Below are positions 27,339-36,229 of a stretch of 64,000 nt of DNA, piece by piece (position 1 is the first letter of the stretch; each line of letters begins with the position of its first letter). The position numbers and the translations under genes are program-made. Under the pieces are notes generated by a model. That model saw nothing but the letters and a program-made list of their open reading frames with translations, did not search any database and was not told the DNA's origin. Source of the stretch: Bacteroidetes bacterium MedPE-SWsnd-G2 (lineage in GTDB: Bacteria; Bacteroidota; Bacteroidia; Flavobacteriales; Flavobacteriaceae); the NCBI GenBank assembly GCA_001874335.1, contig MPDE01000001.1, positions 124,001 to 188,000 on the forward strand, in the 5' to 3' direction.

Positions 27339-27947
27339 ATGAATGGAAAAATAATTTCAATTTTAATTCTAATTATAGGAACAATTGCAATCTGGCATTT
27401 GGGATTTTTTAATAGATATAATTACCTGACAGCTAAATCTGATATCGCTAATAAAAACATACAATTGGTTTACATTGGTGAATCAAAGTTGAAACCTAAA
27501 GATTTAAATAGAGTTAGTAAAAAATATGGTTTTAAAATTGTTGGTTTTGGATGTGCTTTAACTACAAATGAGCAAAACGGAATCGAAATGTATAATTCAC
27601 AAATTGATCATTTTTTGGGTGAATACAATGGTGTTGGATGGAAATCTGAATACAAAAAAGAGATTGATTCATTATTAAAACTAACGAATATCCCTAAAAC
27701 TGCATTTTGGGTTGAAAAAGATGAAATAGGTTACTGGTATAATATAGATTGGATTCATAGTCATAAGAACATGGGAAATATATCTATTTACAATCATTAT
27801 GGAGACTTACACACAAAAGGACATTTTTTTATGATTTGTCCTTCTGAAGAATTTCAATTGATGGACGATTTAGAAAACCAAATTGATTTTTATGACGGGA
27901 AAAACATTCAATTAAAAAGTAATTGTTATTTAATGAAAAGAAAATAA
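27339..27947 (+). CDS. Hypothetical protein with N-terminal membrane anchor
   Basis: 202 residues. One hydrophobic N-terminal helix (ISILILIIGTIAIWHLGFF) is followed by a soluble domain with NKNIQLVYIGESKLKPKDLN and a Trp/Tyr-rich middle (GYWYNIDWIHSHKN). Gene 26346-27314 ends 24 bases upstream, so they may share a transcript. No family is recognised. The 285 bases after it show no gene, only AT-rich sequence with one copy of the AACACATTG repeat. Confidence 0.6.
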   Translation: MNGKIISILILIIGTIAIWHLGFFNRYNYLTAKSDIANKNIQLVYIGESKLKPKDLNRVSKKYGFKIVGFGCALTTNEQNGIEMYNSQIDHFLGEYNGVGWKSEYKKEIDSLLKLTNIPKTAFWVEKDEIGYWYNIDWIHSHKNMGNISIYNHYGDLHTKGHFFMICPSEEFQLMDDLENQIDFYDGKNIQLKSNCYLMKRK

Positions 27948-27983
27948 CAATTGTATTATTCTATAAGCTACCCCAACAATTGC

Positions 27984-28000
27984 AACACATTGGTTTTATA
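27984..28000 (+). repeat. Dispersed repeat copy 2 in the accessory region
   Basis: AACACATTGGTTTTATA, one inserted base relative to 26297-26312. The two copies bracket the BAAT-type gene and the next hypothetical gene. They might be cassette-boundary relics. Confidence 0.35.
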
Positions 28001-28232
28001 TAATTTACCTATAGGGACACTGTAATCGGCAATAGCAATTCTATCTCAACAAAGATCATATATTTTATGATTATACCGAAAAACTGATAGGCGGATAAGA
28101 TTAACGGAAGTACAAAACTATTAATTTAACTTTTATTATACTCATCAATGAAAGTTTTTTCTTAAATTTACGTAGCTTAACAATTACTAATCAATTAGTT
28201 ACAAGCAACAAGTTTTAACAAAAAGAAAAACT

Positions 28233-28631
28233 ATGAAAGCAGAAAACATTTTAATTGGACTACTATTTGTAACCTCATTTTCATTACATGCGCAATCAAC
28301 AGAACACAGTCAAAATTTAGAGAATAACCAAACTCCAAAACTCATTACAACAGAGCTACAATTTGAATCGAATAATCTTGAAGATTTCTCAACGATCTAT
28401 TGGATTTTGGCTAGTGAAATTCTAAAACACAACAACCCAAATCAAGACGTCAAACTAACAATTGTTTACAATACCAATTCGACGAAAATGACATCAACAA
28501 TACCTACAGGTGTTCTAAAGGCAGAATTTAATGGCAAAACAAGTGAATTGGTTGAGTTAATGTCATCCGAATTAAAAAACACATTAGCTGCATTCACAGT
28601 ATTAGACGCAATACCAAAAAACAAAAACTAA
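28233..28631 (+). CDS. Hypothetical secreted protein
   Basis: 132 residues with a signal peptide (ending SLHAQST, cleaved near residue 20). The mature part is polar with DVKLTIVYNTNSTKMTSTI near residue 77. There are no cysteines and no known motif. An A-rich stretch just before the ATG at 28233 fits flavobacterial start regions. It stands alone: 285 bases from the previous gene and 247 from the next. Function unknown. Confidence 0.55.
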   Translation: MKAENILIGLLFVTSFSLHAQSTEHSQNLENNQTPKLITTELQFESNNLEDFSTIYWILASEILKHNNPNQDVKLTIVYNTNSTKMTSTIPTGVLKAEFNGKTSELVELMSSELKNTLAAFTVLDAIPKNKN

Positions 28632-28887
28632 CAAACTGTAAACTATAGCTTTTATAAATAAGTATCTATATGCTTTTGATAAAGGTTTTAAAGGAGTTTT
28701 TTTTAAATCATTGGACAACCCCTTATCTATCTTAACTTAGGTCATGAATTTTATGGCTATGCTTTATAACTATTGAATTCTTCAAAAAATCAATCAAAGA
28801 ACTGAGTTTACACACAGCTACGCTTAAATCTAAAAGGAAGTTTCTTACATTTACCCAAATAGAAATAAACATTCTATTGTGAAACTT

Positions 28888-29568
28888 ATGAAAACTCAAA
28901 TTCTGACCATATTATTTTCGGTTATATATGTTTTGGGCTATACTCAAAACAACGAACACATATATCCCAATTTTATTGGTCAGGAATTAAAGTCTATTAA
29001 AGCTAATTCTGGTTGGAAAGTTTTGCAAAAAGCTTCTGGAGACTTAAATACAGATGGCACTACCGATTTTGCATTAATTCTCGAATCAAGAGATAGTGTT
29101 TTCGAAAAAAGATGCTCTGATTGTAAGTTATTAAAAAACAAACCAAGAATAATAGTAGTACTGCTATCACATAACAGTACATTAAAAACTACCATTCAAA
29201 ACAATAAATTTATTGCACGTGGAGATGAAGGTGGTATGATGCCATATTTGGAACCTGAACTATCGATTGAAAATGGATTACTGAATATCTATTATCAATA
29301 TACCCGATCAAGTCAATCTTACACCTTTAAATTTGATGCTAGCCAAATGGTAATTATAAAAGCTGAAAGTACTGGTGTTCATTCTGCAACCGGAAGTTTT
29401 GAATCGCTTAAATATGATTTTAGAAAAGGTGAATTAATTTGGGAATTAGGGCATATTTCTCAAGACAAAACTGAAACCAAAATTTCACCATTTGATATAA
29501 AACCAAAATCCCTTTCTGAGTTTGAAGAAATGTATGAATGGGAAATAATAGACCATAAATTGCTTTAA
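28888..29568 (+). CDS. Hypothetical secreted protein with an Asp-rich DxNxDG loop
   Basis: 226 residues from the ATG at 28888; a GTG three codons earlier (28879) is the other choice. A signal peptide ends near GYTQN. The segment GDLNTDGTTDFALILE (about 51-66 of the longer form) looks like the calcium-binding loop of FG-GAP/VCBS-type repeats, in a single copy. Two cysteines lie in EKRCSDCKLL. Similar proteins in Bacteroidota are of unknown role. The TTACATTTA at 28842-28850 is a weak promoter-like match. Confidence 0.6.
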   Translation: MKTQILTILFSVIYVLGYTQNNEHIYPNFIGQELKSIKANSGWKVLQKASGDLNTDGTTDFALILESRDSVFEKRCSDCKLLKNKPRIIVVLLSHNSTLKTTIQNNKFIARGDEGGMMPYLEPELSIENGLLNIYYQYTRSSQSYTFKFDASQMVIIKAESTGVHSATGSFESLKYDFRKGELIWELGHISQDKTETKISPFDIKPKSLSEFEEMYEWEIIDHKLL

Positions 29569-29658
29569 AAATTCTTAATCTATAAATATCCATAACCCTT
29601 TATCATTTTGGTAGTTACTTTAAATTGCAATACATTTAAAACACCTAAACAAAACTGA

Positions 29659-30303
29659 ATGAGTCTAAACGAAAAAATATTAAGCATACTTACTATTTGT
29701 GCTATAGTATTTTTACCTCATTTAAAGCTCATACCGAGTTTTGGTTACTTCATACCCATACTGCTTTTGGTTTGGCTTTGCTTAAAAAATACACACGAAA
29801 ATTTTAAAGACATTGGTTTCAGCATTAAACGTTTTACAACTCATGCAATACTTATAGGAAGTGCTGTTGCCTTGCTTACCTTGGCTTTTATGCAACTCAT
29901 TTTCTTTCCGGTTTTAGACTATTTTATACCTGTAGAAGCTAGTGACGCATCGATCTATGATTTTATAAGAGAAAACAAATGGCAATACCTAATTATGGTA
30001 GTGATGGGCTGGATTGTTGGTGGCTTTTACGAAGAAATTGTATTTCATGGGTTTATATTCACCAGATTAGAACTCTTATTTAAAGGTAAATATGCGACAA
30101 AACTAAGTTTTGTAATGACAGCTATTATTTTTGGAGTCTATCATTATCAATTAGGCATATTTGATATGATAAACGCCCTTTTAGTAGGTGCTGTTTATCT
30201 TGGCCTGTTCTTGTATTACAAACGAAATTTATGGTATTCCATAATCTGTCACGGCGTTTATAACACCATTGTAATTACATTATTATACCTTGGGTATTTT
30301 TAA
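29659..30303 (+). CDS. CPBP (CAAX/abortive-infection type) intramembrane protease homologue
   Basis: 214 residues and six to eight membrane segments. The motifs GGFYEEIVFHGF (Glu125, Glu126), IIFGVYHYQLG (His162) and ICHGVYNT (His198, Asn202) are the CPBP glutamate, histidine and H-N motifs. The usual motif 1 is EExxxR; here His130 replaces the Arg. The family includes CAAX-type endopeptidases and bacteriocin-immunity proteins. The Glu-His active site is complete, so it may well be active. It lies last in the accessory stretch and ends at a bidirectional terminator. Confidence 0.85.
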   Translation: MSLNEKILSILTICAIVFLPHLKLIPSFGYFIPILLLVWLCLKNTHENFKDIGFSIKRFTTHAILIGSAVALLTLAFMQLIFFPVLDYFIPVEASDASIYDFIRENKWQYLIMVVMGWIVGGFYEEIVFHGFIFTRLELLFKGKYATKLSFVMTAIIFGVYHYQLGIFDMINALLVGAVYLGLFLYYKRNLWYSIICHGVYNTIVITLLYLGYF

Positions 30304-30322
30304 TATTATGACTCAATGCCAC

Positions 30323-30359
30323 AAAAAAAAGGATGATTTTAGAAATCATCCTTTTTTTA
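30323..30359. terminator. Bidirectional intrinsic terminator
   Basis: A-tract, GGATGATTT stem, TAG loop, AAATCATCC stem, T-tract. It lies between the convergent CPBP gene and the CotH operon and serves both. Confidence 0.88.
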
Positions 30360-30375
30360 TTATCCAATATTTGTT

Positions 30376-32211
30376 TTATTTCAATTTCTCTTCAATTTTA
30401 AGACTTGAAGGAATAAAAAAGGCATTACAGGCTTCATTAGTTGCGCCTTCCCATCCAGACACATTCAAACTTGAAGCCGTTGGCCCCAATATAATTTTCA
30501 CTGAAGATTCCTTGATTTTTCCAGAAAGTGTACACTCATACCAACCTCCTCCAACTTCTTTTATGGAAGCTTTAGCCAAATCAAAATTACCTCCAGATTT
30601 AACGCCTTTTAATTTACCTTTTTGCAAGTCAAAAACAGCATCAATTCTATTTGGATAAGTACCTTGTACCCTTAAACCAAAATGAGATCCTAAATCGCCT
30701 TTCTTTAATTTAATAGTCGTTTTATATTCCTCCTCAAAACTAACCTTAATATCCTTCAAAACTATATAAGCCGGTGTTTTTAACGAGGATCTACTAACCT
30801 TATAAACGCTCCCCTTATTATTGTTTGAAGAATGCTTTTCCATTTTCACTCCCTTGGACACCCATAACTTTTGGGCTGGTAATTTCACTTCCTCTATAAG
30901 CTCCTCTTCAACATTAATATCGGTAAGATTATATAGGTTTTTCAATCTAATAAGTTCGTCCTTAATAAGCTTCTGATTAAATTCTAAATTCACCTTTTTA
31001 ATACCTGGTCCTTTAAATTCATCTTTTAAGGGCACACTAAAAGCTTCCATTTCTTTGTAATAATCCGAAAATAATTTATTTAAGTAATTAGGACGATGGA
31101 CCACATCTAGGGCGTAAGCCAACTCTTTTAGATAGACAGAGTCCTTTTCTTGATTCAAGAATAAAAAGTGTTCGTATTTACTCAGTTTACCACCAGAATT
31201 GCCGTCAAAAGCAATAGGTTCTAATTTTGAAGTAATCGGATTATAATAAAATCTGAGGTTAATAATATGAATGCCATGTACGCCACCAAAAAGATTTAAT
31301 ATGGCGTTTTGCATTGCAAGTTTCTTAACATTAAAAGATTCGTGTATTGGTCTTTTTCCCAAATACACATCTTCCAACAACCCTCTACTCAACTTAAAAT
31401 ACTTAAACATAGTCGAGTCTTGCACCGTCTTTTCTTCAGAAAAAGGAAATATTTCAAACTTAGCTTTTTCTACTAAACCGAAATTCATAAAATCGCCCCA
31501 TTTGTAACCAAGGTCGGCTCCTACTTCAAGACTTTTATCTACTTCATTCCACCAGTTATTTTCAGAAAATTTTAAAATAACACTTTCCTTACCGCCATTA
31601 CTTTCAATAGTTCGTTTATCGAACGTTTCTTCAATGGCATAATATCCCACTTCTTTGGTTACATAATCTGAAGTACCTTTCACTTTGACATGAATAACAC
31701 CTTCAAGATAGCCATAACGCAAGCCCATTAATTTTTCAGCTTTTATAGCCTTTTGATACAACCACTCTGCGGTATACAATACCCCCCTTGTTTTGGGATT
31801 GTGGATTGAAAATTTACGCATTCCCAAAATGGTTTCATCTCCTTTTAGCTTAACTCTAAAGGACCATTTATCATCCTTTAAATGATCTGTCCAATCCCCT
31901 TTAAGTCTAATCTCGGCCTTATAATCTACCCCCCTAAAAGTTACAACCGCTGGAACATAATCAGAATCACTAGTTTCCAGAATGCCCTTGGCTATGGCCC
32001 TATTTCTTTTCTTTTCTAATTTATTGAAAGCTTTTTCACTAAGTGTTAATTGAATTGCATCTAAACTGGTCTTCTTCTCAAAAGCCGGTACTTCTGGGTA
32101 CTTAGATTCTTTTTTATTACGGTTTGCACTAACCATTAATAAACACACAACTCCCACAACAAGAATTGCTAAAAAAGAAACGGTGTATCTATTAGAAGAT
32201 TTTAACTTCAT
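30376..32211 (-). CDS. CotH-family kinase, membrane-anchored
   Basis: 611 residues. An N-terminal helix (YTVSFLAILVVGVVCLLMV) anchors the protein with its bulk outside. The CotH domain (about 100-400) has EIRLKGDWTDHL, WSFRVKLK, GYYAIEETFDKRTIE and PIAFDGNSGG, the last matching the metal-binding DxxxG part of CotH kinases. A beta-rich C-terminal domain follows (about 470-605). CotH proteins are atypical secretory-pathway kinases that phosphorylate spore-coat or surface proteins. It ends an operon with a VTC-like polymerase and a DUF4956 protein, an association I recall from other bacteria. Confidence 0.85.
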   Translation of the reverse strand: MKLKSSNRYTVSFLAILVVGVVCLLMVSANRNKKESKYPEVPAFEKKTSLDAIQLTLSEKAFNKLEKKRNRAIAKGILETSDSDYVPAVVTFRGVDYKAEIRLKGDWTDHLKDDKWSFRVKLKGDETILGMRKFSIHNPKTRGVLYTAEWLYQKAIKAEKLMGLRYGYLEGVIHVKVKGTSDYVTKEVGYYAIEETFDKRTIESNGGKESVILKFSENNWWNEVDKSLEVGADLGYKWGDFMNFGLVEKAKFEIFPFSEEKTVQDSTMFKYFKLSRGLLEDVYLGKRPIHESFNVKKLAMQNAILNLFGGVHGIHIINLRFYYNPITSKLEPIAFDGNSGGKLSKYEHFLFLNQEKDSVYLKELAYALDVVHRPNYLNKLFSDYYKEMEAFSVPLKDEFKGPGIKKVNLEFNQKLIKDELIRLKNLYNLTDINVEEELIEEVKLPAQKLWVSKGVKMEKHSSNNNKGSVYKVSRSSLKTPAYIVLKDIKVSFEEEYKTTIKLKKGDLGSHFGLRVQGTYPNRIDAVFDLQKGKLKGVKSGGNFDLAKASIKEVGGGWYECTLSGKIKESSVKIILGPTASSLNVSGWEGATNEACNAFFIPSSLKIEEKLK

Positions 32212-32214
32212 TTA

Positions 32215-32892
32215 CTAGTAGTTTTCAATAAAACTAAACTGAATATCACCCAGAGCGCTTAAATCAGACTTAGCTTTAATTATACTATCAAAATCATTGA
32301 ATTCGATATTTAACGACAATTCTGTTGAATTATTTACAGAATCTAATCGTCTTAAATCCAATTTTGTACAATATTTATTTAATACTTCTAATATTTTATT
32401 CTCGTCTAAATCTTTATCTGATATATTAGAAAGCGTTACTATCAAGTTTTGTTGTACCGTTTCTTTAGCCGCATTCATATTTTGAAAAACAATATATAAT
32501 ATGATTATAACCACACCTAAAATGGTCACTAATCTTTGATTTGCCCCCATTCCTAAACCAATAGCTATTGCAATAAAGAAATACACCAATTCTTCAGGTT
32601 CTTTTATCGCTGTTCTAAATCTAACAATTGAAAGTGCACCTACTAATCCTAAAGAAAGTGCCAATGACGACTTTACAATTGAGATGACTAACATTACGGT
32701 TATAGCAATCAGTACAAATGATTGGGTTAACTTTTTCCTGTTTGATAAAGAGTTTCCATATTTAGAATATACCAACCCCATTATATAGGATAGCAAAACA
32801 GTTAATAAAATATTAATTAGAAAATCAATAATTGATGATTCTCCAGCACCAAATTGGTTTGCGATGTCGCTTAAAAATGATTGTTCTTGCAT
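32215..32892 (-). CDS. DUF4956 membrane protein
   Basis: 225 residues with about four helices between 20 and 135 (FLINILLTVLLSYIMGLVY, LIAITVMLVISIVKSSLALSL, GLVGALSIVRFRTAIKEPEELVYFFIAIAIGLGMG) and a soluble C-terminal part (about 145-225). GALSIVRFRTAIKEPEEL is the conserved signature of DUF4956. The function is not established. It is regularly a neighbour of VTC-domain and CotH genes, as here, and may form the membrane channel or scaffold for a polyphosphate-type product. Three bases separate it from the CotH gene. Confidence 0.85.
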   Translation of the reverse strand: MQEQSFLSDIANQFGAGESSIIDFLINILLTVLLSYIMGLVYSKYGNSLSNRKKLTQSFVLIAITVMLVISIVKSSLALSLGLVGALSIVRFRTAIKEPEELVYFFIAIAIGLGMGANQRLVTILGVVIIILYIVFQNMNAAKETVQQNLIVTLSNISDKDLDENKILEVLNKYCTKLDLRRLDSVNNSTELSLNIEFNDFDSIIKAKSDLSALGDIQFSFIENY

Positions 32893-32912
32893 TACGAGTT
32901 AAGTATTTAATT

Positions 32913-33668
32913 TTATTGTGGAAATCGTTTTATAGTATCGATTCCGTTTACGTATTTTGAGTTTTTATTTAATCTAAAAGGAAACTGTTTTGAAATTGCA
33001 TTGGCAAGGCCATCATCCTTTAAACCGTATTTTAATTCTACAATTTTGTTTGGGTCTGATGCAGCTGTAATATCAAAATTATTAAAGCGTTTATCAATTT
33101 TATGATACAGCAATTTATAATCTAATGTCACTCTATATTTATTATCTGCCGACATATAATATTTCCTTTTATAAGAATTTAATAATGTAGGTGTCACATT
33201 TTTTAAAGACTCCAAAATAGGAAGTGGTAATCCTGAAGCTTTAAAAACCGATTGAATAACATCATTATCAAAATCATTATTCAACACAAATGGATCTAAC
33301 TTATAAGACCATTTGTCACCAACAACTCCCTTCTTAATTTTCACTTCTAAAACCGGTTTTTTTATTTCTCCAAAGGTATCTCCATACCATCGAATTCTAA
33401 TTTTTTTCCGATCAGAAACTCCAAGGACATTGTCAAAATAATCATTGTATGCAGCGGTATCGAAATAAATATTATTCACCTGTCGTAAATGAAAAACCTC
33501 TCTAAACAGTGATTTATTTCTTTTTATAAACTGCTCAATTGTTTTTAGCGAATAGGTATTGGGCACAGTAAATTTGCGCTCATATCTAAAATTATGACTC
33601 TTATCAATAGTATGAAATTCATCACTATTAATAATTTTTGCCGCTTTTTCAATTAGTTCATTTATCAT
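32913..33668 (-). CDS. VTC-domain (polyphosphate polymerase-like) protein
   Basis: 251 residues, a stand-alone VTC-type triphosphate-tunnel domain. Conserved charged strands are FRYERKFTV (27-35), NNIYFDT (65-71), RKKIRIRWYG (87-96), LEVKIKKG (107-114), YKRKYYM (166-172), YRVTLDYKL (178-186), VELKYG (210-215) and NKNSKYVNGI (234-243). They supply the tunnel Arg, Lys and Glu residues of eukaryotic Vtc4, which makes polyphosphate from ATP. Bacterial stand-alone VTC proteins are little studied. There is no membrane helix, so it likely works at the cytoplasmic face with the DUF4956 protein. Confidence 0.85.
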   Translation of the reverse strand: MINELIEKAAKIINSDEFHTIDKSHNFRYERKFTVPNTYSLKTIEQFIKRNKSLFREVFHLRQVNNIYFDTAAYNDYFDNVLGVSDRKKIRIRWYGDTFGEIKKPVLEVKIKKGVVGDKWSYKLDPFVLNNDFDNDVIQSVFKASGLPLPILESLKNVTPTLLNSYKRKYYMSADNKYRVTLDYKLLYHKIDKRFNNFDITAASDPNKIVELKYGLKDDGLANAISKQFPFRLNKNSKYVNGIDTIKRFPQ

Positions 33669-33670
33669 GA

Positions 33671-36217
33671 CTATTGTGAATTTCTTGTTTCAGCACTACT
33701 TCTACCAAACTCAACACCATACATTCTATCTTTTACATTTTGAGTTGTTTCTATTTTTTCTCCATCAACGATCATTGATGATGAACTTTCTATTAAATAA
33801 TTAGTTTCAATATTGGTCAAAGTCACTCCAGTAACTGTGATATTTGAAGGGCCGAATTCTGGCTTTTTTTGAAAAGCTGTAAACCCAAGTTTAGTATTTT
33901 CAATATTTAATTTTTTTGCCTCAACTATAGATAAATCCTTTCCGGCAACCGCTATTTCACTATTTGAAATTTTAACATTAACTATGGTCATTTTGCTATT
34001 CTCACCGGCACTCAAACCTTTATCGCCTGCATTTGTTACAACCACATTTCTAATAATTAAATCGGAACCAGAAACATCAATCGCATCATTGCCTAGTCGA
34101 TCAAAATAACAATTATCAATCGTACCTTTTACAAAATCACCATCAAATGCATCAGATTGTGTATTTGTGATTTCTACCTTTTTCATTGTGAAATTTGTTC
34201 TAACAATGTTTAAAGCATCCTCACTTTTATTATTTCTAAACGCCACATTATCCAAATCTACAGGAGATTCAAAAAATGTAACTGCACCAGTTATTCCCCA
34301 ATTATTATGAGTAGGATTTCTTAATCTATCAAACACAACATGGCTAAGTTTAGATCTTTTCCCTTCACTTAACACCAAAATACCTTGACCTTTAAAATCT
34401 GAAGAATAAATTTTTATAGGATTTAACTCTTCGCCAATCAACTTTACAGGAGAATGGGAAATAATTTTCCCTCCTTCTATAATATTAACTATTGTTCCTG
34501 GTTTTAAGCTAAATGTATAACCTTCCTTAATAACCAATGGAGAAGAAACCACAACCGAATCTTTAGAAAATGAAATTATCTTGTTTACATCATCAACTAA
34601 AATAGATTTATGATTATGTACATATTTTGGATGTCTAAATAAATCATTTTCATCCACCTTATTTTTTTGGAACGGAATAATTGATGTTGAATGAAGTTTT
34701 GATACTCCACCAATTTTAAAATTCAAATTTAACTGATAAATGTGTTTAGGTAAAATAAAACCTGTTACTTTCTTCTTTTTATTAACAAAAAGGTTTTCAA
34801 AACTCCTTGGTAAATTAATTGTTAGGGTATCTTTTACATTCTTTGGAATGAAAAAAGATTCCGCTAGTGTGGTAATTGATTTTCTATTATGATTTAACCC
34901 TAAAATTTCAACATTATAGTTTGATGTATTAAATACAGACAGTTTAATAGATGATTTATCAATTTCTATCAACTCAACTTTTAAAGGTGTTGAAGCATTT
35001 AAACTTTTATAGGCCACCCGCTGGTTTGCTCTTAAAACATCAAAATTAAAAACATGAAATGGATCCTGATTACTTAATGCAATCACCTCATTTTTAAACC
35101 TATGATTACCTTCTATTAAATCGGTATACAAGTCAATTCTAGTGACATCATCTACAGCAGATGCAAATTGATTAAGATAATTTTGATTCTTTATTCTTGT
35201 TGGTCCAAAAACTTGCAATCGCTTTTCACCCTTACAATTTGAAAATGCATGAAAGGGTTCTAACGCATTTTCCTGAGTATTGAACATTAAATAAGTTTCA
35301 TCACAATCTTCGGAAAACACTTGTATTAAAGCCTCGTAATAGGCAAGCTTTTCAACCATAAAAAGAGAGTTAAATGGCAAATCATTTACTAAATAATCCT
35401 CTAAAATTCTTCTGATTTCACTATTATCATCTCCAACATCCTGAATTAAATTTAATGCTGTTTGATCCTTATCTTCTAATTTCTTCCAAAACAAATAAGA
35501 GTTGGTTACCTTTACCAACTCCAACTCATTCGTTCTGGCAAATTCTGCAGGTGACTGATAAAAACGAAATATCCCTTTATCTGATTCCATCAATTGGCTT
35601 CTTAAAAAAGAAATCTCATTTTCTGCCAACAGTTGCAATAACAAAGAAGTAAAATGCACTGGTTCTTTCGAAATTTTTAAACCGTTAGAGTTGAAGTCTA
35701 ATTTTGATGCATCCAATGGTTTAAATGGGTTGGTTAAAGTGTCCTCCCATTTCTTCTCTTTTTTATATCTCGTTTTTTTAGAAATTAAAATCTTATCAGT
35801 TTCAATCAATGGCAATGAAAGTTTAAATACACCATAGGTTTTGCCATTGGCATTAAAGAACATGGCATTATCATTAATCTCAAAATTTAAAGTTTCTACT
35901 TTTGATTGTAATAAAGATTTATCCTTTGGAACTAATTGTACCCCAAAATCAGTTCTAAATTCTATATCGTTAGGAAATGCCTTAAAAACAAGAAGCTTTC
36001 TAATTGCACCCTTTTCTAAAACAGCACTAAAAAAAGTTGTGTCGTTTGATTTGCTTTTATTTAAAACATCTAAATAATCTTGCGGTAAAGCTTTGTAATA
36101 AGGATTAAAATTGGCAACTGTTTCAGAATTTTGGGTATCATAATTAACAGACATTAATACCAAAATCAGTATCAAAACAGGGACTCCTAATAAAACTTTA
36201 AAATCATTTCTTTTCAT
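33671..36217 (-). CDS. Large membrane-anchored protein with C-terminal right-handed beta-helix
   Basis: About 848 residues from the ATG at 36217; the GTG at 36226 adds three. An N-terminal helix (LLGVPVLILILVLMSVNY) anchors it. The long middle (about 40-560) has no known motif. The C-terminal 270 residues show the periodic short strands and NxxF/DxxD turns of parallel beta-helices (for example CYFDRLGNDAIDVSGSDLII, and repeated IRNVVVTN and ITNTQSDAF). Such helices bind or cleave polysaccharides or act as adhesins. It lies 3 bases before the VTC gene and 12 bases after the pyrophosphatase gene, so the operon is compact. Exact role unknown. Confidence 0.75.
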   Translation of the reverse strand: MKRNDFKVLLGVPVLILILVLMSVNYDTQNSETVANFNPYYKALPQDYLDVLNKSKSNDTTFFSAVLEKGAIRKLLVFKAFPNDIEFRTDFGVQLVPKDKSLLQSKVETLNFEINDNAMFFNANGKTYGVFKLSLPLIETDKILISKKTRYKKEKKWEDTLTNPFKPLDASKLDFNSNGLKISKEPVHFTSLLLQLLAENEISFLRSQLMESDKGIFRFYQSPAEFARTNELELVKVTNSYLFWKKLEDKDQTALNLIQDVGDDNSEIRRILEDYLVNDLPFNSLFMVEKLAYYEALIQVFSEDCDETYLMFNTQENALEPFHAFSNCKGEKRLQVFGPTRIKNQNYLNQFASAVDDVTRIDLYTDLIEGNHRFKNEVIALSNQDPFHVFNFDVLRANQRVAYKSLNASTPLKVELIEIDKSSIKLSVFNTSNYNVEILGLNHNRKSITTLAESFFIPKNVKDTLTINLPRSFENLFVNKKKKVTGFILPKHIYQLNLNFKIGGVSKLHSTSIIPFQKNKVDENDLFRHPKYVHNHKSILVDDVNKIISFSKDSVVVSSPLVIKEGYTFSLKPGTIVNIIEGGKIISHSPVKLIGEELNPIKIYSSDFKGQGILVLSEGKRSKLSHVVFDRLRNPTHNNWGITGAVTFFESPVDLDNVAFRNNKSEDALNIVRTNFTMKKVEITNTQSDAFDGDFVKGTIDNCYFDRLGNDAIDVSGSDLIIRNVVVTNAGDKGLSAGENSKMTIVNVKISNSEIAVAGKDLSIVEAKKLNIENTKLGFTAFQKKPEFGPSNITVTGVTLTNIETNYLIESSSSMIVDGEKIETTQNVKDRMYGVEFGRSSAETRNSQ

Positions 36218-36229
36218 CAAAGCCACTTA

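Noticed and set aside
25813-30310. True integron array
   Set aside because: The hairpin element and the short repeats are suggestive, but no standard core sites (GTTRRRY) or integrase are visible, so it is kept only as a hypothesis.
30290-30658. Plus-strand frame of 122 codons running through the terminator
   Set aside because: It spans the bidirectional terminator and the 3' end of the CotH gene; not a plausible gene.
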